Source: CF-39 sp035651155
GTDB lineage: Bacteria > Chloroflexota > Limnocylindria > P2-11E
Direction of reading: 5' to 3'
DNA: 64,000 nucleotides
Assembly (NCBI GenBank): GCA_035651155.1
Contig: DASRGG010000021.1
Span: 186,001-250,000, forward strand
The stretch's first letter is position 1, and the number at the start of each line of letters is the position of its first letter. The notes below the pieces were generated by a model, which saw only the letters and a list, made by a program, of their open reading frames with translations, made no database searches and had not been told where the DNA came from. Shown here piece by piece: positions 52,033 through 60,973 of the stretch. Position numbers and translations under genes: made by a program.

Positions 52033-52500
52033 TCAGTGCACGAACGCCCGATACGCCGTGTCGTGCGCGAAGAGGAGCACCGGCAGGAGCAGGACCGCGG
52101 CGACGACGATGCGCACCACGACGGGATGCGGGCGGCGCAGCCGCGTGTAGGTCAGCACGAGGAGCGCCGCGATCGCTCCGAGGAGCGGCACCTGCACGAA
52201 CCAGTGCGCCACGTCGCCGCCGTCGACGATGAGCGAATAGATCACCGAGGTGTCCACGGTCCCGGCGACGAGCCCGACGACCGCGTAGACACCGGCGTTC
52301 CGGACCGGATCGCGCATGGAAAGGAGCAGCGAGACGGCGAGTGCCGCGAGCACCGCGCCGAGCATGCGCTCGTAGACGAGCTGATGCGGCGAGTAGAGGA
52401 ACGCGTTCGGGTACACGAAGGACAGCACGGTCGGGACGAAGAAGAGGACCGCACACACGATCGCGACCACACGGGCGCCACGCAGCGTCGCCGTGCTCAC
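52033..52500 (-). CDS. Hypothetical four-helix membrane protein
   Basis: About 155 residues with four predicted membrane helices (VVAIVCAVLFFVPTVLSFVYP, MLGAVLAALAVSLLLSM, AGVYAVVGLVAGTVDTSVIYSL and a pair in the C-terminal half). No family recognised. Start taken as GTG 52500; upstream in-frame starts would overlap the divergent LCP gene at 52550. It is followed by the ABC ATPase gene after 59 bases and may belong to the same unit. Confidence 0.6.
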   Translation of the reverse strand: MSTATLRGARVVAIVCAVLFFVPTVLSFVYPNAFLYSPHQLVYERMLGAVLAALAVSLLLSMRDPVRNAGVYAVVGLVAGTVDTSVIYSLIVDGGDVAHWFVQVPLLGAIAALLVLTYTRLRRPHPVVVRIVVAAVLLLPVLLFAHDTAYRAFVH

Positions 52501-52549
52501 ATGACGGCTCCGTTCCACTTGCGTCCGAGTCTCGTACGCTAGTCGTCCC

Positions 52550-54250
52550 ATGTCGAATGACGTCTCCGCCTCGTGGCAGTGCCCGCGCTGCGGCACGCGC
52601 AACCTGGGGACGGCGGCGCTCTGCGCCCGGTGCGGGCGGCCCCGCGGCACGGCGTCGGCGGGCGGCGGGTCGCCGGCACGCGGGCGCGCGGCCGGACGGC
52701 GGCGGCCGCGCGAGACGGGGTCGCCGGGCTTCGCGGCCGTCCTCTCGGCGCTGCTGCCCGGCCTCGGGCAGGTCTACGAGGACCGCTGGGTGCGCGGCAT
52801 CCTGCTGCTCATCCTCCCGCTGTTCGTGTTCACGCTCACCGGTGCGTTCGTCGCGTACGCGGACCCGCTCACCTCGCTCGTCCTGCGCAACGCTCCGCTG
52901 GTCACGTTCCTCGTCGTGGGCAGCGCGCTCGCCTTCCACCTGTACGTCGTGGGCGACGCGTTCGCGGGCCGGATGCGCTCGCTGCGCGGCCGCCACCTGA
53001 TCGACTACGCCGTCCTCGGCCTCATCACGCTCGCGCTCATCGGCGGCTACACCACGCTCTACCGGCAATCCTCGCCGTGGGCCTCGCTCGCGGCGCGGCT
53101 GTTCGCGCCGTTCGGCTCATCCCATGTCACGCTCGGCCCGGGTGGCGCCCCGCCGCCGGACTGGAGCGGGAGCGACCGGCTCAACGTCCTCGTGCTCGGG
53201 ATCGACACGCGCGAGGGCGACAAGACCGATCAGAACACCGACACGATGCTCATCCTGTCGCTCGATCCGCTGAACAGGACCGCGTCGATGCTCTCGCTGC
53301 CGCGGGACATCTACATCGACCGTCCGGGCACCTTCCAGGGGAAGATCAACGCCGCCTACGCGTTCGGCGGTCCGCCGCTCGTGCGCAGGGTCGTCGGCGA
53401 CCTGCTCGGCATCCCGATCCACTCGTACGCGCTGGTGAACTTCGAAGCCTTCAACAAGATCATCGACGGGGTCGGCGGCGTCATCGTCGACGCGAAGCGC
53501 CCGGTGCGTGATGAGTCCTATCCCACGCCCGATTACGGCGTCGAGCGGATCAACATCGTCGCCGGACCGCAGCTCATGCACGGCGACGTCGCGCTCAAGT
53601 ACGCCCGGTCGCGACACGACTCCAACGACTACAGCCGCGCCAAGCGCCAGCAGGAGGTCGTCGGCGCGCTACGGGACCGGCTCGCGCAGCCGGAGGCGCT
53701 CCGGTCGATCCCCTCGCTCATCGACAGCGTGGGCACCGCGCTCGAGACCGACTTCGACCCGGCCAACGTGCTGCCGCTCGCGCGCACGGGGACCGGCATC
53801 GACTCCGCCGACATCCGCAGCGAGGTGCTCTATCCCTGCGGCGGCGACTATCCGCACTGCGAGCTCGCCTCGAACAGCGACAACGGCTTCTACCTCTTCC
53901 CGGACGCGCGGAAGGTGCTCGACTTCGCCGCGCAGCTCTTCTACGACCCGAAGGTGAGACAGGAGGGCGCACGCGTCGAGGTGCAGAACAGCGGAGCGCG
54001 CGCCGGCACCGCGCGCGGCGTCGCCGACCGTCTCGCCCTCCGCGCGTACGGCATCGCCGACGTGACCGACGGCGCCGCCGCGAAGTCGGCGGTCGTCCTC
54101 CGCAACGGGTCGAAGCGCTACACCGCCGAGCAGCTGCGCCACGTGCTCGGGGACATTCCCATCGAAACAGCGAGCGCCGGCTCCGGACCCGACATCGTCG
54201 TCCGCATCGGATCGGACTTCCGCGGCTTCGCGACCGACCTGACCCGCTGA
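52550..54250 (+). CDS. LytR-CpsA-Psr family protein with N-terminal zinc ribbon
   Basis: 566 residues. Residues 11-28 hold a zinc ribbon (CPRCGTRNLGTAALCARCGR, four Cys at 11, 14, 25, 28). Three to four membrane helices follow (about 60-170). The LCP domain starts near residue 208 (RLNVLVLGIDTREGDKTDQNTDTMLILSLDP, SLPRDIYID, GKINAAYAFGG, DGVGGVIVDAKRPV, KYARSRHDSNDYSRAKRQQEVV). A C-terminal LytR_C domain ends the protein (VEVQNSGARAGTARGVADRLALRAYGI). LCP enzymes attach polymers to peptidoglycan on the outer face of the membrane. Start ATG 52550. Confidence 0.9.
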   Translation: MSNDVSASWQCPRCGTRNLGTAALCARCGRPRGTASAGGGSPARGRAAGRRRPRETGSPGFAAVLSALLPGLGQVYEDRWVRGILLLILPLFVFTLTGAFVAYADPLTSLVLRNAPLVTFLVVGSALAFHLYVVGDAFAGRMRSLRGRHLIDYAVLGLITLALIGGYTTLYRQSSPWASLAARLFAPFGSSHVTLGPGGAPPPDWSGSDRLNVLVLGIDTREGDKTDQNTDTMLILSLDPLNRTASMLSLPRDIYIDRPGTFQGKINAAYAFGGPPLVRRVVGDLLGIPIHSYALVNFEAFNKIIDGVGGVIVDAKRPVRDESYPTPDYGVERINIVAGPQLMHGDVALKYARSRHDSNDYSRAKRQQEVVGALRDRLAQPEALRSIPSLIDSVGTALETDFDPANVLPLARTGTGIDSADIRSEVLYPCGGDYPHCELASNSDNGFYLFPDARKVLDFAAQLFYDPKVRQEGARVEVQNSGARAGTARGVADRLALRAYGIADVTDGAAAKSAVVLRNGSKRYTAEQLRHVLGDIPIETASAGSGPDIVVRIGSDFRGFATDLTR

Positions 54251-54282
54251 CGCGAGGAGCCGACGCCGCCTCGCGGCGCACT

Positions 54283-54404
54283 GCGGCGGGCGGCGGGCAC
54301 CCCGCGACGAGCGTCTGCGCCCAGCGGGCCCGAACGCCACACGCGCCGTGATGAGCGGACCCGCGTAGCCAGCAGCGAGGAGCGGGGTGCTCGCCGCCCG
54401 CCGC
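54283..54404. repeat. Long inverted repeat in the LCP/ilvE convergent gap
   Basis: Two 23-base arms, 54283-54305 and 54382-54404, are reverse complements with one mismatch. They enclose 76 bases. Inside, GCGGGCCCG (near 54324) can pair with CGGACCCGC (near 54356) with one wobble or mismatch, giving a nested stem. It lies between the 3' ends of two convergent genes, so a bidirectional terminator is the simplest reading. A U tract is absent. A structured RNA or a small mobile relic are alternatives. Confidence 0.6.
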
Positions 54405-54421
54405 CCCGATGTCGGCAGGCG

Positions 54422-55390
54422 CTACCGCGGGTAGATCGGCGTGAGCCAGTCGCGGTACTTCGCGTTCTTGCCCCGGACCGCGTCGAAGTAGATCCGCGAC
54501 ATCCGTGTCACGATCGGACCCACCTCGCCGGTGCCGACCGGGCGCCGATCGATGCTCGTGATCGGCGCTACCTGGACGCCGGTGCCGCAGAGGAACGCCT
54601 CGTCGCAGAGGTACAGCTCGGTGCGGTCGATGCGACGGATCTCGACGGGGATCGCTTCGTCCGCCGCGATGCGCAGCACGCTCGAACGCACGATGCCCTC
54701 GAGGATGTTGTCGGAGGCCGGAGCCGTCACGAGGGTGCCGTCACGCACGAGGAAGAGGTTCGCCGCGCTGCCCTCGGACACGTGCCCGTCGTCGGTGAGA
54801 ACGATCGCCTCGTCGAAGCCCGATTCCTCGGCCTCCGTCTTCGCGAGCGCCGCGTTGACGTACGAGCCCGTGATCTTGCTCCGTGCGGGGATCGCGTTGT
54901 CGTCGACGCGGCGCCACGACGACACCTGCGCCGAGATGCCGCCCTCGATCTTCACGTAGTTGCCGAAGGGGACGGCGAAGACGGTGAACGCGTCCTCCAG
55001 GTTGTGGAGACGCACGCCGATGAGCTCGCTGGACTTGTAGATGATCGGACGGATGTAGCAGTCCTCACGGTAGCCGCACCTGCGCAGGAGCTCGATCGTG
55101 ATGTCGACGAGATCCTCCACCGAATGCGGCACGCTGAGCCGCATGATCCGGCAGGAGCGCAGGATCCGGGCGTAGTGCTCGCGGAAATGCAGCCCGTACA
55201 GCTGGTTGTCGTCGACGCTCCAGTACGCGCGGATCCCCTCGAACACGCCGGTCCCGTAGTTGAAGGCGTGCGTCATCACGCTGATCTTCGCCTCGCGGAT
55301 CGGCACGAACCTGCCGTTGAGGAAGGCCCACGCGGAATCGGGGGCGGCGCCCTTCGCGAGCGTCGCGGGCCGAGCTAGCTCCTGCACCAT
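54422..55390 (-). CDS. ilvE: Branched-chain amino acid aminotransferase
   Basis: PLP enzyme making Leu, Ile and Val from their keto acids. 322 residues, class IV fold: AFLNGRFVPIREAKISVMTHAFNYGTGVFEGIRAYW, the PLP Lys in IPARSKITGSYVNAALAKTEA, EAIVLTDDGHVSEGSAANLFLV and LCGTGVQVAPI. ATG at 55390 with GGAGACAGG in front. The 246 bases to tctC hold the operator pair described below and no other gene. Confidence 0.95.
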   Translation of the reverse strand: MVQELARPATLAKGAAPDSAWAFLNGRFVPIREAKISVMTHAFNYGTGVFEGIRAYWSVDDNQLYGLHFREHYARILRSCRIMRLSVPHSVEDLVDITIELLRRCGYREDCYIRPIIYKSSELIGVRLHNLEDAFTVFAVPFGNYVKIEGGISAQVSSWRRVDDNAIPARSKITGSYVNAALAKTEAEESGFDEAIVLTDDGHVSEGSAANLFLVRDGTLVTAPASDNILEGIVRSSVLRIAADEAIPVEIRRIDRTELYLCDEAFLCGTGVQVAPITSIDRRPVGTGEVGPIVTRMSRIYFDAVRGKNAKYRDWLTPIYPR

Positions 55391-55537
55391 GCCTGTCTCC
55401 TTACCGGTTCGCCCGGGCGACCGGGTCGCGCGACGACCCCGGCCGCGCCACGCGACCTCGACCGGCCGACCGCACGCCCCGTGCCGACCCTCCTCAGCAT
55501 TCTGACACCCCCCGGCAGCCCAGGACGCCGGTGGGAC

Positions 55538-55583
55538 TTGCCGCCGGTGGTCAGACCATTACGATGCGCCCTGGTCTGACCAG
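55538..55583 (+). promoter_or_regulatory. Promoter with two GntR/FadR-type palindromes before tctC
   Basis: TGGTCAGACCA (55548-55558) and CTGGTCTGACCAG (55571-55583) are perfect palindromes of the form TGGTC-N-GACCA with centres 24 bases apart. TTGCCG (55538-55543) and TACGAT (55560-55565), 16 bases apart, form a possible -35/-10 with the first site in the spacer and the second over the start point. This placement suggests repression. The sites are 50-90 bases before the tctC ATG and about 160 from ilvE. Confidence 0.65.
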
Positions 55584-55636
55584 AGATGAGCCTAGCGAGC
55601 ACTTCGAGCGTACGAGTCCGTGGAGGTGTGCAAGGC

Positions 55637-56677
55637 ATGGTCCACAGGAACACAAGGCGACTACTCGCGGCGCTCGGCGCCGCACTCCTCGTCGGCTCGG
55701 CCTGCGGCGGCACGCCTGCCGCGACGAGCACCCCGGGCGGCAGCGGTGCCGCGTCGGCGTCCACGGCGACCCAGCCCACGCGGCCCGTCGAGTTCGTGAT
55801 CAGCACGGCACCAGGTGGCGGATCGGACATCTACGCGCGCTTCATGCAGGGGATCATCGAGAAGCAGAAGCTCTCGCCGCAGCCGGTGCAGCCGGTGAAC
55901 AAAGAGGGCGGCTCCGGCGCGGTGGCATTCACGTACGTCTTCGAGAAGAAGGGTGACATGCACTACATCATGATCACCCTCAATTCCTTCTTCACCACGA
56001 TCATCACGCAGAAGCTCCCGTACAAGGCGACGGACTTCACGCCGATCGCGAACCTCGCGCTCGACCCGTTCTTCCTCTGGGTGAACAACGACAGCCCATG
56101 GAAGACGGCCCAGGACTTCGTCGACGCGGCGAAGAAGGACTCCCTCGTCGTCGCGGGTACCGGCTCCAAGCAGGAAGACGAGGCGCTCTTCCGGCGCATC
56201 GAGGACCAGATGAAGACGAAGCCGTTCACCTACGTCCCGCAGACGTCGGGGAGCACGGTGGCGGCGGCCCTCGCCGGACACCAGGGCGGCGTCGTCGCGA
56301 CGGTGAACAACCCGAGCGAAGGTCTCGGCCTCTTCCAGGCGAACCCGAAGAAGGTGCGGCCGCTCTGCGCCTTCCTTCCGGAGAGCCCGAAGGCCGGACC
56401 GTACTCAGGTCTCGCGACCTGCAAGTCGCAGGGCATCGCCATCGATGACTACTACGTCATGCGCGCGATCATGGGACCACCCGGCCTGACGCCGGAGCAG
56501 CAGAAGTTCTGGGTCGACACCTTCAAGAAGGTGTACGACTCGGCGGACTGGCAGAAGTTCATGTCGGACAACGCGCTCGACCCGGACTTCCGGTCGGGCG
56601 TCGAGTTCCGGCAGTTCATCAGCCAGTACCAGCAGCTGCACCAGGACATCGCGACGAAGTTCAAGTGGGTCCAATAA
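55637..56677 (+). CDS. tctC: TctC-like tripartite tricarboxylate transporter substrate-binding lipoprotein
   Basis: 346 residues. A signal peptide (RRLLAALGAALLVGSAC) ends in a lipobox with Cys near residue 23, followed by a Thr/Ser-rich linker. The Bug-type fold starts PVEFVISTAPGGGSDIYARFMQ and contains VNKEGGSGAVAFTYV, PYKATDFTPIANLALDP and VVAGTGSKQEDEALF, QTSGSTVAAALAGHQ. It binds a carboxylate solute, probably a small organic acid, and hands it to TctAB. ATG at 55637 with GGAGG 10 bases upstream. First gene of the unit; tctB follows after seven bases. Confidence 0.88.
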   Translation: MVHRNTRRLLAALGAALLVGSACGGTPAATSTPGGSGAASASTATQPTRPVEFVISTAPGGGSDIYARFMQGIIEKQKLSPQPVQPVNKEGGSGAVAFTYVFEKKGDMHYIMITLNSFFTTIITQKLPYKATDFTPIANLALDPFFLWVNNDSPWKTAQDFVDAAKKDSLVVAGTGSKQEDEALFRRIEDQMKTKPFTYVPQTSGSTVAAALAGHQGGVVATVNNPSEGLGLFQANPKKVRPLCAFLPESPKAGPYSGLATCKSQGIAIDDYYVMRAIMGPPGLTPEQQKFWVDTFKKVYDSADWQKFMSDNALDPDFRSGVEFRQFISQYQQLHQDIATKFKWVQ

Positions 56678-56684
56678 CCGACTC

Positions 56685-57164
56685 GTGAGGCCCTATCAGG
56701 TAGGAACGGCGGCGGCGATCGTTCTGGTCGCCGCCGTCGCCATGTTCGACTCCCGCGGCGCCTTCAACATCGCCGGAGGCACGGCCCCGGGCGATGTCGG
56801 CGCGAGCTGGTATCCGTTCTGGACCGCGACGATCATGGGCATCGCCGCCGTCTTCGTCGGATACACGGCCATGGTCACGCCGCAGCCGAAAGAGGGCGTG
56901 TTCCAGACGCGCCAGAGCGTCACGAGCGTGCTCAAGCTCGTCATCCCGATGTTCCTCTACGCCGCGTCGTTCGCGTGGCTCGGCTTCTACATCGCGACCG
57001 CCGTGTACATGGCGTTCTTCGCCTGGTACCTCGGCCGCTACAAGGCGGTCGGCGTCCTGCTGGCCGGTCTGGTCACGCCACTCGCCGTCTACCTGCTCTT
57101 CGAGGTCGCGTTCCGCTTGATCCTGCCGAAGAGCATCTTCTACACGATGGGCTTCCCCTTCTAG
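56685..57164 (+). CDS. tctB: TctB small membrane subunit of the TTT transporter
   Basis: 159 residues with four membrane helices. APGDVGASWYPFWTATIMGIAAVFVGY at the N-terminal half and VTPLAVYLLFEVAFRLILPKSIF near the end fit TctB. GTG start at 56685. The stop abuts the tctA start, so translation is contiguous. Confidence 0.85.
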   Translation: MRPYQVGTAAAIVLVAAVAMFDSRGAFNIAGGTAPGDVGASWYPFWTATIMGIAAVFVGYTAMVTPQPKEGVFQTRQSVTSVLKLVIPMFLYAASFAWLGFYIATAVYMAFFAWYLGRYKAVGVLLAGLVTPLAVYLLFEVAFRLILPKSIFYTMGFPF

Positions 57165-58721
57165 ATGGAGGTCTTCGGCAACCTCGCCGGCGGATTCGCC
57201 ACGGCCCTGCAGCCGATCAACCTCGCGTTCCTCCTGCTCGGAGTCACGCTCGGACTCGTCATCGGCGTCCTGCCGGGCCTCGGCGGCACGAGCGGGGTCG
57301 CGATCCTCCTGCCGATCAGCGTGGTCGTCGCGCGCGGCGACATCCAGGGCGCGAACACGACCACGGCCGTCATCCTCCTGGCCGGCATCTACTGGGGTGC
57401 GCTCTTCGGCGGCGTGATCACCTCGATCCTCTTCAACATCCCCGGCGAGCCGTGGTCGGTCGTGCTGCTCTTCGACGGATTCCCGCTCGCGAAGCGACGC
57501 GGCAAGCCGGGTCTCGCGCTCACCTCCTCGTTCGTGTCGTCGTTCGTGGGGGCGTTCATCGCGACCGTGCTCTTCACGTTCTTCGCCCAGGCCATCGCGG
57601 AGCAGGCGCTGAAGTTCGGGCCGCCGGAGCTCTTCGCCGTGTTCGTCCTGTCGTTCACCACGCTCATCGGGCTCGGCGCGGAGTCGCCGGCGAAGGCCGT
57701 CGCCATGCTCGCGCTGGGACTCCTCCTGGCGGGCGTCGGCTTCGACACGCTCACCGGCCAGCAGCGGCTCAACTTCGGGAACATCAATCTCCTGGCGGGC
57801 ATCGGCTTCGTGCCGGTCACCATCGGCCTCTTCGGCATCGGAGAGATCCTCGCGTCTGCCGAGGAGCAGGGCATCGGCTACATGGAGAAGATCAGCGCGC
57901 GCCTCGGCTTCGCCGACCTCCTCGAGGCGCTGCGCGCGCTGCGCTCGCGCATCCGGCTCGTCGTGTCGAACGCGGTCATCGGCTTCTTCTTCGGCGTCCT
58001 CCCCGGCCACGGCGCGACGGCCGCGTCGTTCCTGGGCTACGGCCTCGCGCGGCAGTACGCGAAGAACAAGGAGGACTTCGGCAAGGGCGAGATCAGCGGG
58101 ATCATGGGCCCGCAGGCGACCGCGGACTCCGCCGGCGTCGCGTCGCTCGTGCCGATGATCACGCTCGGTGTGCCGGGCTCACCCACGTCCGCCGTGATCA
58201 TGGCCGGCCTCTTCGTCTGGGGACTGCAGCCCGGACCGCTCCTCTTCATCCAGCACCAGGACTTCGTGTGGGGCCTCATCGCGAGCATCTACCTCGGGCA
58301 TCTCCTCACGTTCATCCTGTGCCTGATGGCCGTTCCGCTCCTCGCGGCGATCATGCGCGTCCCGTACGCGATCATCACGCCCTTCATCGTGACGATCTCG
58401 ATCATCGGCTCGTACTCCCTGAACAACTCGATGCTCGACGTCGCCTTCACGATCATCTTCGGGCTCGTCGGGTACTGGCTGCGGAAGATGAAGTACCCCC
58501 TCGCGCCGCTCGTCGTCGCGCTCGTGCTCGGCGACTCGACCGAGCGCGAGCTGCGCAAGAGCCTCATCGCGGGCCAGGGCGACTTCGGGATCTTCTTCTC
58601 GAGCCCGCTGGCGACCCTCCTCATGATCGCGTCGGCGATCCTGCTGCTCCTGCCGCTCGTCCGCCTGCTGCGCGCGCGGATGACCGGAGCCCCGGTCCAG
58701 CCGCCCCCCACCGCCGATTAG
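57165..58721 (+). CDS. tctA: TctA large membrane subunit of the TTT transporter
   Basis: 518 residues and about 11-12 helices. Family blocks: GVTLGLVIGVLPGLGGTSGVAILLPI, GAIYWGALFGG-like segment IYWGALFGGVITSILFNIPGEPWSVV, FGVLPGHGATAASFLGYGLARQ, GIMGPQATADSAGVASLVPMITLGVPGSPTSAVIMAGLFVWGLQPGP and FIVTISIIGSYSLNNSMLDV. It forms the ion-coupled channel of the TTT system. ATG directly after the tctB stop. Confidence 0.95.
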   Translation: MEVFGNLAGGFATALQPINLAFLLLGVTLGLVIGVLPGLGGTSGVAILLPISVVVARGDIQGANTTTAVILLAGIYWGALFGGVITSILFNIPGEPWSVVLLFDGFPLAKRRGKPGLALTSSFVSSFVGAFIATVLFTFFAQAIAEQALKFGPPELFAVFVLSFTTLIGLGAESPAKAVAMLALGLLLAGVGFDTLTGQQRLNFGNINLLAGIGFVPVTIGLFGIGEILASAEEQGIGYMEKISARLGFADLLEALRALRSRIRLVVSNAVIGFFFGVLPGHGATAASFLGYGLARQYAKNKEDFGKGEISGIMGPQATADSAGVASLVPMITLGVPGSPTSAVIMAGLFVWGLQPGPLLFIQHQDFVWGLIASIYLGHLLTFILCLMAVPLLAAIMRVPYAIITPFIVTISIIGSYSLNNSMLDVAFTIIFGLVGYWLRKMKYPLAPLVVALVLGDSTERELRKSLIAGQGDFGIFFSSPLATLLMIASAILLLLPLVRLLRARMTGAPVQPPPTAD

Positions 58722-59797
58722 TGACCGCGCTCGATATCGTCCTCATCGTCGCGGCGTTCGCGCTCATCCTCGCCGGCGCGGAGACCTTCACCGACGGCGT
58801 CGAGTGGCTCGGCCGGATGCTCAACCTCAGCGAGGGCGCGACCGGAAGCATCCTCGCCGCGATCGGCACGGCCACACCCGAGACGCTCATCCCGGTGATC
58901 GCCATCCTCTTCACCAATTCGGTGGACTCCGACGAGATCGGCGTCGGCGCGATCCTCGGCGCGCCGTTCATGCTCGCGACGCTCGTCATGCTCCTCATCG
59001 GCGCGACGGCGTTCCTGCTGCGCGGCAGGCGCGGTCGCGGCACCCTTCGCGTCGACGCGAGCCACGCCACGCGCGACCTGTCGTTCTTCCTCGTCCTCTA
59101 CACGCTCGCGCTCGCGCTCGCGCTCCTCCCCGTCGGCCTGCACTTCCTCAAGGGGTACCTCGGCTGGGTGTTCCTGCCGTCGTACTTCGTCTATCTCTAC
59201 CTGGTCCTGCGCACGCCGAAGAAGAGCGAGCTCGATCTCGAGGAGCAGAGAGAAGAGGAGGAGGCATTCGAGGCGCTGACGTTCGCGACGTACCTGCGCC
59301 GGCTCGGGATCGCCGTCGCGCCGTCGCGGCCGCCGTTCTGGCTCGTGCTCGCGCAGACGCTCATCGCCTTCGGAGCCATCGTGCTGGGCGCGCGCTTCTT
59401 CGCCGACTTCGTCGAGGACTTCTCGCACGCGATGGGCTTCAACACGCTGCTCGTCGCGCTGATCCTCGCGCCGCTCGCGACGGAGCTGCCCGAAGCGGCG
59501 AACAGCCTCATCTGGACGAAGGACGGCAAGGACGTCATCGCGCTCGGCAACGTCGCGGGCGCGATGGTCTTCCAGTCGACGATCCCGGTCACCATCGGCG
59601 TGCTGCTGACGCCGTGGCAGCTGGGGCAGTTCGGCACCGTCGCGGCGGTCTTCGCGATCCTCTCCGGCGCGCTCATCTGGTTCCAGCTGCGCCTGCGCGC
59701 CCGTGAGAACGCGCTGCCGCTCTCGGCGCTCATGCTCGGCGGGAGCCTCTACGTCGTCTTCATCGGCTACGTGCTCTGGAGCATCCTCGCGGCCTGA
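58721..59797 (+). CDS. CaCA-family sodium/calcium (cation) exchanger
   Basis: 358 residues, 10-11 membrane helices. The alpha-1 repeat is LSEGATGSILAAIGTATPETLIPVIAI near residues 38-65 and the alpha-2 repeat is APLATELPEAANSLIW with GNVAGAMVFQSTIPV around 247-290, the inverted pair of Na/Ca exchangers. A charged loop rich in Glu (about 165-190) lies between them. GTG shares one base with the tctA stop (TAGTG), so it is translationally coupled to the TTT genes. Confidence 0.85.
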   Translation: MTALDIVLIVAAFALILAGAETFTDGVEWLGRMLNLSEGATGSILAAIGTATPETLIPVIAILFTNSVDSDEIGVGAILGAPFMLATLVMLLIGATAFLLRGRRGRGTLRVDASHATRDLSFFLVLYTLALALALLPVGLHFLKGYLGWVFLPSYFVYLYLVLRTPKKSELDLEEQREEEEAFEALTFATYLRRLGIAVAPSRPPFWLVLAQTLIAFGAIVLGARFFADFVEDFSHAMGFNTLLVALILAPLATELPEAANSLIWTKDGKDVIALGNVAGAMVFQSTIPVTIGVLLTPWQLGQFGTVAAVFAILSGALIWFQLRLRARENALPLSALMLGGSLYVVFIGYVLWSILAA

Positions 59798-59815
59798 TCT
59801 CCGCGGCTCGAGGTG

Positions 59816-59826
59816 CGGTCAGACCA
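59816..59826 (+). promoter_or_regulatory. Third TGGTC-N-GACCA-like site, before the BMP operon
   Basis: CGGTCAGACCA differs by one base from the upstream TctC operator TGGTCAGACCA. It lies 118 bases before the BMP lipoprotein ATG and 19 after the exchanger stop. TACACT (59875-59880) is a possible -10 box, but I see no convincing -35 with it. The rest of the 146-base gap holds only the ribosome-binding site GGGAGG (59925-59930). Confidence 0.5.
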
Positions 59827-59943
59827 CACAGGCGACACCGCCATCACCCCACGACGCTCGTGAATCGGCGTCACTACACTCTCCGAGCGACGCGGGTGGA
59901 CGCTTCCGCCGCCCGCCCATTCGAGGGAGGTACGGCACAGCAG

Positions 59944-60969
59944 ATGAAGCGACTCCTCGTACTCGCGTTCGTTTCCGCGATCGTCGCGACGAGCTGCGGC
60001 AGTCTCGGCGTACTCGGTGGTCCGTCGATCAAGGTCGGACTCGTGACCGACGTCGGCGGCCTCAACGACAAGAGCTTCAACGCGCTCGCGAACCAGGGGC
60101 GCCTCGATGCCCAAAGCCAGCTGAGCGTCACGACCTCGGTCACCGAGTCGAAGAAGCAGGAGGACTACGTCCCGAACCTCACCACGTACGCGCAGCAGAG
60201 CTACGACCTCGTGATCGGGGTCGGGTTCCTCATGACGAACTCGGTGTGGAAGGTCGCGAAGCAGTTCCCGAACGTCAAGTTCGCGATCATCGACGGCGCG
60301 CCGGCGAACGACAAGGGCGACACCGAGAACCTGCCGAACGTCGCCAACCTGTTCTTCAAGGAGCAGGAGGCCGGCTACCTCGTGGGCGTCATCGCGGGCC
60401 TCATGGCCAAGAACAAGGTCGGCAAGGCGACCCACAACACCGTCTGCTCGATGGGCGGCATCCCGATCCCGCCGGTCGACCGCTACATCGCGGGCTACCA
60501 GGACGCGGTCAAGACGGTGAATCCGTCGGCAACGATCCTGAACGGCTACAGCAACGACTTCGTGGACCAGGCGAAAGGCAAGGAAGTCGGCCTCAACCAC
60601 ATCAGCAAGAACTGCGACATCCTCTTCCAGGTCGCCGGCGGCAGCGGTCTCGGCTACATCGCCGCGGCCAAGGAGAAGGGCGTCTACGCGATCGGCGTGG
60701 ACGCGGACCAGAAGGATGCGGCGCCCGGCACGGTCATCACGTCCGCCCTCAAGCGCGTGAACAAGGCCGTCTTCGACACGGTGAAGGCCGTGAAGGACGG
60801 CAAGTTCACGGCGGGCGACAACTTCTTCAGCGCGGCGAACGACGGCGTCGGCTACGGCACGCTCGACCCGGTCGTACCGAGCGACATCAAGTCGGCCGCG
60901 GACCAGGCTCTCGCCGACATCAAGAGCGGCAAGATCAAGCCGAAGGACACGGTCCAGGTCAAGGGATAG
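59944..60969 (+). CDS. BMP-family nucleoside-binding lipoprotein
   Basis: 341 residues. The signal peptide MKRLLVLAFVSAIVATSCGS ends in a lipobox Cys near residue 18. The fold begins IKVGLVTDVGGLNDKSFNALANQGR, then YAQQSYDLVIGVGFLMT, FAIIDGAP, LFFKEQEAGYLVGVIAGLM, GGIPIPPVDRYIAGYQDAV and YAIGVDADQKDAAPGTVITSALKRVN, all typical of Bmp/PnrA-type purine nucleoside receptors. It acts with the two permeases and ATPase that follow. ATG at 59944 with GGGAGG 13 bases upstream. Confidence 0.92.
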   Translation: MKRLLVLAFVSAIVATSCGSLGVLGGPSIKVGLVTDVGGLNDKSFNALANQGRLDAQSQLSVTTSVTESKKQEDYVPNLTTYAQQSYDLVIGVGFLMTNSVWKVAKQFPNVKFAIIDGAPANDKGDTENLPNVANLFFKEQEAGYLVGVIAGLMAKNKVGKATHNTVCSMGGIPIPPVDRYIAGYQDAVKTVNPSATILNGYSNDFVDQAKGKEVGLNHISKNCDILFQVAGGSGLGYIAAAKEKGVYAIGVDADQKDAAPGTVITSALKRVNKAVFDTVKAVKDGKFTAGDNFFSAANDGVGYGTLDPVVPSDIKSAADQALADIKSGKIKPKDTVQVKG

Positions 60970-60973
60970 TCCT

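Noticed and set aside
55391..55535. T-box or other amino acid leader before ilvE
   Set aside because: The minus-strand leader has no T-box sequence, terminator with U tract or leader peptide rich in branched-chain residues.
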